Source: Kiritimatiellales bacterium | GTDB taxonomy: Bacteria > Verrucomicrobiota > Kiritimatiellia > Kiritimatiellales > Pontiellaceae | DNA length: 7,701 nucleotides | NCBI GenBank assembly: GCA_021734595.1 | Contig: JAIPIO010000189.1 | Span: forward strand, 1 to 7,701 | Direction: 5' to 3' | Part shown: positions 1 through 6,350 of the stretch, piece by piece | Layout of the letters: each line of letters starts with the position of its first letter | How positions within the stretch are numbered: the stretch's first letter is position 1 | Made by a program: the position numbers and the translations under genes | Notes under the pieces: model-generated | The model's input: only the letters and a program-made list of their open reading frames with translations | What the model was told of the DNA's origin: nothing | Database searches by the model: none

Positions 1-533
1 GCATGATCGCCAATATCGACGAGAACGTGGACATACTCCGCGCCTTCCTGAAAGAAAACGGGTTGGCGGAAAACACGGTGTTCATCTTTACCACCGACAA
101 CGGCTCGGCCGGTGGCGCCGGGGTCTTTAACGCCGGGATGAAAGGCAAGAAGATGAGCCCGTATGACGGCGGGCACCGCGTACCTTTTTTCCTGCATTGG
201 CCGGAGGGTGGATTCGCGAAAGAACGTCGGATCAAGACGCTGACCGCGCAGATTGACATCGCGCCGACGTTGCTGGACCTGTGCGGCATCCCCGCGCCAA
301 AGGATGTTCGTTTCGACGGGGTGTCGCTGCGGCCCCTGCTGGAGAAGGGCGATCATAAGGACTGGGCGGATCGCATGATCATGACGGACGCGCAGTACAA
401 CGGGCCACCGAAGAAGTGGGCGCAGACGGCTGTATTGACGGAACGCTGGCGGCTGGTGGACGGTAAAGAACTCTACGACAACGGATCCGGGGCAGAAGAA
501 CGATATCAGCGACCAGCACCCGGAGGTCGTTAA
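1..533 (+). CDS. Sulfatase, middle-to-C-terminal catalytic part (5' cut by window edge, 3' frameshifted)
   Basis: This is the second half of an alkaline-phosphatase-fold sulfatase (type I, formylglycine-dependent), which hydrolyses sulfate esters, here probably on a polysaccharide. The ATG at 3 is almost certainly an internal Met, because homologues read GMIANIDENV at this point, so the gene begins upstream. Counting that Met as 1, TTDNG holds metal ligands D32 and N33. The segment GKKMSPYDGGHRVPF matches the conserved K-x(4)-[DE]GGxRVPF block, with K50 the likely sulfate-binding lysine. TAQIDIAPTLLDLCGI and the ELYD block follow in normal order. The CxPxR formylglycine site lies outside the window, so activity cannot be judged. 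After ELYDN (about 482) the frame is lost and the last 16 or so codons up to the TAA at 531-533 look like nonsense. The true continuation, DPGQKNDISDQHPEVV, is in another frame from 484. The family assignment is firm; the substrate is unknown. Confidence 0.9.
   Translation, partial: MIANIDENVDILRAFLKENGLAENTVFIFTTDNGSAGGAGVFNAGMKGKKMSPYDGGHRVPFFLHWPEGGFAKERRIKTLTAQIDIAPTLLDLCGIPAPKDVRFDGVSLRPLLEKGDHKDWADRMIMTDAQYNGPPKKWAQTAVLTERWRLVDGKELYDNGSGAEERYQRPAPGGR
478..492 (+). other. Frameshift junction inside the sulfatase gene
   Basis: The upstream frame (codons starting at 3, 6, and so on) reads ELYDN up to 482. The frame one base later reads DPGQKNDISDQHPEVV from 484. Sulfatases usually have LYD, about three residues, then DPGQ or a similar motif. 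Here only four bases (480-483) separate the Asp codon from the DPGQ codons. This fits either a loss of five bases or a gain of one. It is either real gene damage or an assembly error. The neighbouring GGGG run (489-492) makes a sequencing indel conceivable, but a five-base loss is not a typical homopolymer error. Confidence 0.8.
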
Positions 534-1686
534 ACGGCTGACCCAGCACTACGAAACGCGTTGGAGCGAGTTCCAGTCTTCCTTCCAGAAGGTTGCGGAG
601 ATCCCGCTGAGTGCTCCCGGAGAGAAGACGGTGGCACTGAACTACCACGACTGCATCGGCAGACACATGTTCTGGTTCCAGAACGGGATCCGTAGCCTGA
701 ACAAGGGACGCTTCCGTGGAAAACCCGTAAGGCTGATCGACTCCGCCGAAAAAGCACGCGAGCGCGCCCTCGCATACTGGCCAGTGAAGGTCGTTACTGA
801 AGGTCAATACGCTATCGAGCTGCGTCGCTGGCCGGTGGAGCTTGACCGCCCGATCCACTCCGATCTGCCGCCGGGCGCCCCGGTATATGGCGAAAAATCC
901 CACCGGGCGGACCCGGGCGTCGGGTTTGCCGCCGTTAAGGCCACCCTGACCATTGGCGACCGGGAGTTGACGGCACCCGTGGATGGGCAAATGAAAGCGG
1001 CGGTTTTCCAGACCGAGCTGACTCCTGGCCCGCAGCGTCTTTCGGCCAGGTTCTACGACGCAGAGGGCCGGTCGCTGGATGCATTCTATGTCTATGTCAG
1101 CAAGAGTGACGGGCACTCCGAAGTGCGTTCTGTGCCGAAAACAGCAAACCCCATCGAAGAAGAATCCGACGGGATAACCTGCTACCATGATTTCCAGGGA
1201 CTGGAAGCCAATGAATTCAGCTTTGACCCCATCGTGACGAAATTCGTGCGCATCGTCATTCATGACAGCATCAAGTCGCGACCGCCCTGCATCGATGAAC
1301 TGGAGATCTTCAAATTCGGAGCGAACGGAAACCTCGCGGTGAAATATGGCTTGCCCAGCGCATCCTCCAGTCTGGGCGGGTACGAGAAGCATCGAATCGA
1401 ACACCTGAACGATGGCAAATACGGGAATCTCCACAGCTGGATCTGCGGTGAGAAGACGGGCTGGTGCCAAATTGAATTGACCAAAAGGATCAAGATCGAC
1501 CGGGTGGTTCTATCCCGGGACCGCGGTGGCAGATTGGAAGATCGATCTCCCCTCTCCTTCGATATCCAGGTATCGGAAGACGGCAAGGACTGGAAAACCG
1601 TTAAGGAAATCCGCCCGGCAAACAACCCTTCGACAGAGAAGGTCGGCTCAAAACGCAGATCTTCGAAAAAGAGGAGCCGCCCGTAA
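484..1686 (+). pseudogene. Sulfatase C-terminal module continuing into an F5/8 type C domain (frameshift remnant)
   Basis: This open frame carries the real continuation of the upstream sulfatase. A gene caller would probably start it at the GTG at 631, but homology-like coding begins at 484 (DPGQKNDISDQHPEVV), so it is not an independent gene. From about 484 to 1104 it matches the C-terminal beta-sandwich common in PVC sulfatases, with key strings GQYAIELRRWP, LDRPI and LDAFYVYV. Such enzymes normally stop just after the YVYV strand. Here a linker of about 35 residues follows, and then an F5/8 type C (carbohydrate-binding-like) domain at about 1213-1611: KFVRIVI, CIDELEIF, HLNDGKYGN, SRDRGG and FDIQVSEDGKDWKTV. 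No stop codon, start codon or signal peptide separates the two modules. After 1611 the frame degenerates into a basic tail (SKRRSSKKRSRP) and stops at 1684-1686. The F5/8 domain may belong to the next gene or to a fused sulfatase-haem protein. Confidence 0.72.
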
Positions 1687-1701
1687 CGAAGAAGCCGTCC
1701 G
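1612..1701 (+). other. Scrambled coding junction between the F5/8 domain and the HZS_alpha-like gene
   Basis: The frame used on both sides (codon phase of 1561 and 1702) contains a low-complexity basic tail and the TAA at 1684-1686. The phase one base earlier gives a more protein-like reading, FDREGRLKTQIFEKEEPP and then VTKKPS, over about 1629-1700. F5/8 domains of PVC proteins often continue with a similar charged segment leading into an IAYTNTF-like string, and that string is present here at 1702 in the original frame. The simplest repair is a base lost near 1628 and a compensating change near 1701. This is inference from reading-frame quality, not from an alignment. Confidence 0.45.
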
Positions 1702-1896
1702 ATTGCCTACACCAACACCTTCGATCCCGCTGCGCTGCGACGGGCACTCGACGATCTGGCGTCCACGGCGCCGGACAGATTTCCCGATGCTACGGAGCTG
1801 CGACAGCAGATCGATGCCTGCGAGGCAGGTTGGCCCGCACTGCTCGCGAAGGCCCAGCAGGGGGACGCCGCCGCCATAAAGGAAGCCGACAGCCTG
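1702..1896 (+). other. Unstarted N-terminal coding segment of the HZS_alpha-like protein
   Basis: This stretch is in the same frame as the large downstream ORF and reads as genuine protein: IAYTNTFDPAALRRALDD, then an acidic helical segment with GWPALLAKAQQGD, flowing directly into TLQREILLRNPLLDFEKV. It contains no ATG, GTG or TTG codon, and the first in-frame stop upstream is at 1684-1686. Homologous PVC proteins carry this helical region N-terminal to the propeller. Its presence without a start codon indicates that the gene's beginning lies further upstream or has been damaged. Confidence 0.7.
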
Positions 1897-4794
1897 TTGA
1901 CGCTGCAGCGGGAAATCCTGCTGCGGAACCCGTTGTTGGACTTCGAGAAGGTTCTGTTGGTCAAGCGGAACGCCAAAAAGGACGGCCTTCCCGTCAACTT
2001 CCACGGACTCAGCTATATCAAAGACGGACCAACCGGCATTGACAATGAGATCGCCATTATGGATCTGAAGACGGGGGCGCTGTCCACGTTGTATCGACCG
2101 GACCGGGATGTGTATGTGGGTGAAGTCGATCTTCACTTTGACGGCACAAAACTGATGTTTTCACAGCCCGACAAGGATGACACGTGGCAGATTCACGAGA
2201 TCAACACCGATGGTTCGGGCTTGCGGCAGATAACGGGAAGCAAGCCCGAGCTCAGCGATCTCGACAACTATGATTCGGTCTACCTGCCCGACGGACGCAT
2301 TGTTTTCGGCTCCACCAGCGGCTTTGCCGGTGTGCCCTGCCATGGCGGAAGGGGCGACGTTGCCAATCTGCACATCATGAATGCGGATGGCTCGGGCGTG
2401 CGGCGCCTGACCTTCGAGCAGGATCATGACTGGTATCCCGTTGTCCTTGCCAATGGGCGCGTCATGTATCTCCGGTGGGAATATACCGACAGCGCGCATT
2501 ACTTCAGCCGGATCATGATGACCATGAATCCCGACGGCACCGGGCAGGTTGAACATTATGGAAGCAACTCCTACTGGCCTAATGCCATGTTCTACGCCCG
2601 CCCGCTGCCGGGCAGTACATCAAAGTTTGCGGCGATCGTTACCGGGCACCACGGAGTAAGGCGCGCAGGCCGGCTGGTGCTTTTTGATGCCGCAAAGGGC
2701 CGGCATGAAACGAGCGGGGTTATTCAGCAGATTCCCGGCTGCGGCAAAGAGGTTCCCGCCCCAATTAAGGATAAGTTGGTTGACGGCGTATGGCCGCTGT
2801 TCCTGCACCCCTATCCGCTGAGCGAAAAGTACTTCCTTGTTTCCTGCCAGCCAGCAGGGCGTGCGGAATGGGGCCTCTACCTGGTCGATGTCCACGACAA
2901 CATGCTCCTCCTAAAGGAGATCCCCGGCCAGTTGCTGTACGAACCCATACCGCTCAGACAAACGGAAACGCCCCGGGTCATCCCCGACAAGGTCAACCTC
3001 GAAAGCAAAACGGCAACCTGCTTTATCCAGAACATATACGACGGGAGAGGACTGCAAGGCGTCCCGCGCGGCGCCGTCAAGAACCTGCGGATATACAACT
3101 ACGACTACGGCTACCGCATGATGGGCGGGCATTACCTTATCGGCATGGAAAGCGGCTGGGATGTTAAACGCCTGCTCGGAACCGTCCCGGTCCATGAAGA
3201 TGGCTCTGCCTTCTTCACGGTTCCCGCAAACCTGCCCATCGCGATCCAGCCGCTGGATGAAAACGGCAGGGCGCTCCAGCTGATGCGCAGCTGGCTCGTG
3301 GGCATGCCGGGCGAGAATGTGCAATGCGTTGGTTGCCACGAAAACCAGAACCAAACAGTAAAGGCACGAAAAACCACCGCACTGACCAAACCCCCAAGCG
3401 ATATTCAACCATGGTACGGACCCGCCCGTGGATTCAGCTTTATCCGCGACGTCCAGCCGGTGCTGAACCGTCACTGCATCGGCTGCCATGACGGCAAAAA
3501 AGAGGACCGCCCCGATTTCGCCAACATAGAGCGGGAAGCCGAAGAGAGACAATTATCCGGCTACCCCCACTCCTATATCGTGCTCCATCCCTATGTCCGC
3601 CGCAATGGCCCGGAGGGCGACTACCATCTGCTGACTCCACTGGAGTTCCATGCCGGAACCAGCAAGCTGGTTCAAATACTGGAAAAGGGGCATCACAACG
3701 TGAACCTTGATGCCGAAGGGTGGGATCGCATCAACACATGGATCGACCTGAACGCTCCCTGCTACGGCACCTGGTCGGAAGTCAGACCGGTTCCCGAGAA
3801 TTATATCGAGCGCCGAAGGGAAATGGAAAAGCTCTATGCCAATGTCGACATCAACCTGGAAAAACTCCATCACAAAGCCGCCTACGATGAGACGTATGTG
3901 GCTCCAAAGAAAAAATCAAAAACCAAGGCAAAAGAGATTCAGCTCGCCGGTTGGCCCATCGCCGCAGGACAGGCCAAAGCCATGCAGTCAGCCGCGGGCG
4001 GCACCTCCTCCCTCGACCTGGGCAATGGTCTTGCAATCGAATTGGCCAGGATTCCTGCGGGAGAGTTCGCCATGGGCAGCAATGCCGGCGCGGTCGATGA
4101 ACAGCCCATGAAGAAGGTGATGATCGACAAACCGTTCTGGATGGGAACGATGGAGGTCAGCCTGGAACAATACCTTCAGTTCAACCCCGAACACAGGAAC
4201 CGGGTTTATGACATGCACTACAAGGACCAGGTAAGACCCGGATACGACATGGATAAGCCGGAACTGCCTGCCATCAGGATGTCCTGGGAAGAGGCGATGG
4301 CATTTTGCGAATGGCTGTCGGAGAAGACCGGCCGGAAGGTCGCGCTCCCGACCGAGGCGCAATGGGAATGGGCCTGCCGCGCCGGGACGGCAACCCCGCT
4401 CAACTACGGCACCCTGGATACGAATTTTTCGCCCTATGCGAACCTGGCCGACGCATCCATCAGTCTGCTGGCCGTTAAGGGGGTGGATCCGCAGCCCTTA
4501 AAGGATCCGGACGAATATTGGGACTATGAACTCAAGGATGCGCGCTTCAACGACGGGACGCTCCATCTCGACAAGGTCGCAAGCCGCGAGCCCAACGCCT
4601 GGGGACTGCGAAATATGCACGGCAATGTCGCCGAGTGGACCCGGTCGGCATATACGGATAAGGATAAGCGCGTGGTGCGCGGTGGGTCGTGGTACGACCG
4701 GCCAAAACGGGCCACCTCGTCTTTCCGCCTGGCCTATCCGCAATGGCAGCGCGTCTTCAACACCGGCTTCAGGGTGGTTGTGGAAGAAAAATGA
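1897..4794 (+). CDS. HZS_alpha-like dihaem propeller protein with C-terminal FGE-like (SUMF1) domain
   Basis: Function unknown. Residues are counted from the TTG at 1897, the first usable start after the 1686 stop; coding clearly extends back to 1702. Residues about 70-235 form a PD40/TolB-like propeller with DGSG and DGTG repeats (INTDGSGLRQIT, MNADGSGVRRLT, MNPDGTG). Residues about 380-475 match the middle region of hydrazine synthase alpha relatives (YNYDYGYRMMGGHYLIGMES). Two c-type haem sites follow: C477-VG-C480-H481 and C527-IG-C530-H531. A Lys-rich linker (670-680) leads to an FGE-sulfatase/SUMF1 domain (about 704-963) with IPAGEFAMGS, LPTEAQWEWACRAG, NMHGNVAEW, RGGSW and GFRVV. The two catalytic FGE cysteines are absent: by spacing from GGSW they align with D934 and A939. 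Haem attachment requires export, but no signal peptide is visible at this N-terminus. It lies 24 nt before a sulfatase, probably in one operon. The domain calls are solid; the start is uncertain. Confidence 0.88.
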   Translation: MTLQREILLRNPLLDFEKVLLVKRNAKKDGLPVNFHGLSYIKDGPTGIDNEIAIMDLKTGALSTLYRPDRDVYVGEVDLHFDGTKLMFSQPDKDDTWQIHEINTDGSGLRQITGSKPELSDLDNYDSVYLPDGRIVFGSTSGFAGVPCHGGRGDVANLHIMNADGSGVRRLTFEQDHDWYPVVLANGRVMYLRWEYTDSAHYFSRIMMTMNPDGTGQVEHYGSNSYWPNAMFYARPLPGSTSKFAAIVTGHHGVRRAGRLVLFDAAKGRHETSGVIQQIPGCGKEVPAPIKDKLVDGVWPLFLHPYPLSEKYFLVSCQPAGRAEWGLYLVDVHDNMLLLKEIPGQLLYEPIPLRQTETPRVIPDKVNLESKTATCFIQNIYDGRGLQGVPRGAVKNLRIYNYDYGYRMMGGHYLIGMESGWDVKRLLGTVPVHEDGSAFFTVPANLPIAIQPLDENGRALQLMRSWLVGMPGENVQCVGCHENQNQTVKARKTTALTKPPSDIQPWYGPARGFSFIRDVQPVLNRHCIGCHDGKKEDRPDFANIEREAEERQLSGYPHSYIVLHPYVRRNGPEGDYHLLTPLEFHAGTSKLVQILEKGHHNVNLDAEGWDRINTWIDLNAPCYGTWSEVRPVPENYIERRREMEKLYANVDINLEKLHHKAAYDETYVAPKKKSKTKAKEIQLAGWPIAAGQAKAMQSAAGGTSSLDLGNGLAIELARIPAGEFAMGSNAGAVDEQPMKKVMIDKPFWMGTMEVSLEQYLQFNPEHRNRVYDMHYKDQVRPGYDMDKPELPAIRMSWEEAMAFCEWLSEKTGRKVALPTEAQWEWACRAGTATPLNYGTLDTNFSPYANLADASISLLAVKGVDPQPLKDPDEYWDYELKDARFNDGTLHLDKVASREPNAWGLRNMHGNVAEWTRSAYTDKDKRVVRGGSWYDRPKRATSSFRLAYPQWQRVFNTGFRVVVEEK

Positions 4795-4805
4795 TTTTTA
4801 AAAAC

Positions 4806-4811
4806 AAGGGA
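4806..4811 (+). promoter_or_regulatory. Ribosome binding site of the second sulfatase
   Basis: AAGGGA lies seven bases before the ATG at 4819, within the 24-nt gap after the TGA at 4792-4794. It is a good Shine-Dalgarno match and fixes the start of the downstream gene. The short gap holds no room for a separate promoter, which supports co-transcription with the upstream gene. Confidence 0.75.
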
Positions 4812-4818
4812 CGCTATT

Positions 4819-6345
4819 ATGAATCGTAGAATATTTTTGTTTGTCGCAGTTGCCGCAGCGATTGCAGCGGGCGGTTTGGGGGCACGTGGAGCAGAGACAA
4901 ACCAACCCAACATCGTTTTGATCATGGCGGATGACCTGGGTTGGGGGGATGTCAGCTGCAACCAACCCGGCATTGCGTATAAAACACCCAACATTGATCG
5001 GTTGGCGAAAGAGGGAATTCGTTTCACGAATGCCCATGCGCCCCATGCAGTCTGTACGCCAACCCGGTATTCGCTACTGACCGGAAGGTATTGCTGGCGA
5101 TCGTTTTTGCGTGAAGGGGTACTGCCGGGATACTCAAGAGCATTAATTGCGCCGAACCGCATGACGCTCGCCACCCTGCTCAGGCAAAAAGGCTACCAGA
5201 CCGCCGCGTTCGGAAAATGGCACATCGGTTTGGACTGGCAGGTGATTGAGGGCGACCCGGGGGATTTCCATTTCGGATCGCAGCTTCACGGCCCCGGAGC
5301 GGGCAAGGCGATCGCGACAGTGAGCCAACGGGTTAACCACTCCGCCCCCATCAAAGGGGGCCCGGTCGATCTCGGTTTCGACACGTTCTTTGGTACACCC
5401 TCGAATTGCACCCGTATCCCCGTATTTATCCGCGACCGGAACGTAATCGGCTCACCTGCCCGTGACAAAACAGGCCAGATGGTGGACCCGGAATTGCGGC
5501 GCGACACGGTCGACGACCGGCACGTTGACGAGGCGATCAAGAATATTGAAGCGGTGGCAAAAAAAGAGAACCCGTTCTTTGTCTACCTCGCCCTGAACGC
5601 GATTCACGGTGCTGTCAAATGCCCTCATGAGTTTCTTGGAAAAACAGGCATCTCGGAACGTACCGATAAATGCCTGTGGCTCAACAAGAGTGTCGGCCGC
5701 GTTTTGGATACGCTGGATCGGCTCAATCTGGCCGATGACACCCTGGTGATTTTCACTTCCGACAACGGGCCTTTCGCAGCCCGTGGCAATGACCTGAAAA
5801 AGGGCCACGATGCATCCGGCCCCTATCGCGGGTTCAAAACCGACGCATGGGACGGCGGAACACGTGTCCCCTTCATTGTGCGTTGGCCGGGCAAGGTGAA
5901 AGCGGGCACCACCACCGACACGCTGCTCTGCCTGACCGACATCATGGCCACACTTGCCGCCGTCACCGGCCAGCCGCTGCCCCCATGGGCCGGGGAAGAC
6001 AGTTTCAATCAGCTGCCTGCGTGGATCGGAGAGGAAACGACTCCAGCGCGCGATGGAATGATTACCCAGTCCTACACCGGGATTCTGGCCATTCGCCGCG
6101 GCAAATGGAAACTGATTTTGGACACGTTAGGCTCCGGCGGCTTCCCCCGCTATTCGCTGGAGGTTCAGCAACACGCCACCATGTCTCCATGGCGTCCCGA
6201 CATGAGTGAAGTCGGCCAGTTGTACGACATCGAAGAGGATCCATACGAAACGGACAACGTCTACGAGCAGCACCCCGAACTTGTGCAGGTACTCGAGCTT
6301 CAACTTAGAACCTACATCAACGACGGCAGAACCCGGCCGCTTTAA
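4819..6345 (+). CDS. Exported sulfatase, formylglycine-dependent (S1 family)
   Basis: This is a complete 508-residue sulfatase that hydrolyses sulfate esters, probably on a polysaccharide and outside the cytoplasm. Residues 1-25 form a signal peptide (MNRRIFLF, an alanine-rich core, likely cleavage after ARGA). The RRxFL string leaves Tat export possible. The active site is complete: D38 and D39 in MADDLGWGD; C79 in CTPTRYSLLTG, the Cys-type site converted to formylglycine; R83; K133 and H135 in GKWHIG; H263 in AIHGAV; D315 and N316 in TSDNG; and K340 before DGGTRVPF. The C-terminus has the usual GQLYDIEEDPYETDNVYEQH block and ends soon after, without the extra beta-sandwich or F5/8 module of the upstream sulfatase. 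Maturation needs a separate FGE or anSME, and none is recognisable here. The start is supported by AAGGGA seven bases upstream. The S1 subfamily and substrate cannot be set by reading alone. Confidence 0.95.
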   Translation: MNRRIFLFVAVAAAIAAGGLGARGAETNQPNIVLIMADDLGWGDVSCNQPGIAYKTPNIDRLAKEGIRFTNAHAPHAVCTPTRYSLLTGRYCWRSFLREGVLPGYSRALIAPNRMTLATLLRQKGYQTAAFGKWHIGLDWQVIEGDPGDFHFGSQLHGPGAGKAIATVSQRVNHSAPIKGGPVDLGFDTFFGTPSNCTRIPVFIRDRNVIGSPARDKTGQMVDPELRRDTVDDRHVDEAIKNIEAVAKKENPFFVYLALNAIHGAVKCPHEFLGKTGISERTDKCLWLNKSVGRVLDTLDRLNLADDTLVIFTSDNGPFAARGNDLKKGHDASGPYRGFKTDAWDGGTRVPFIVRWPGKVKAGTTTDTLLCLTDIMATLAAVTGQPLPPWAGEDSFNQLPAWIGEETTPARDGMITQSYTGILAIRRGKWKLILDTLGSGGFPRYSLEVQQHATMSPWRPDMSEVGQLYDIEEDPYETDNVYEQHPELVQVLELQLRTYINDGRTRPL

Positions 6346-6350
6346 TTTAT

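Noticed and set aside
379..1470. Long minus-strand open frame of 363 codons opposite the sulfatase C-terminal region
   Set aside because: Its translation shows no recognisable motif, while the plus strand carries clear sulfatase and F5/8 motifs over the same bases. It is a shadow frame in GC-rich coding DNA.
1817..1830. Short hairpin CCTGC/GCAGG
   Set aside because: It lies within clear coding sequence (the GWPALLAKAQ segment follows at once) and is expected by chance in GC-rich DNA.
3076..3490. Hydrazine synthase and hence an anammox organism
   Set aside because: The HZS_alpha-like region is widespread in PVC proteins outside anammox bacteria. No other hydrazine synthase subunits are nearby, and the fused FGE-like domain and sulfatase neighbours point elsewhere.
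4009..4791. Active formylglycine-generating enzyme maturing the adjacent sulfatases
   Set aside because: The catalytic cysteine pair is missing, and the domain is joined to c-haem sites that must be matured outside the cytoplasm, where the sulfatases would already be folded.
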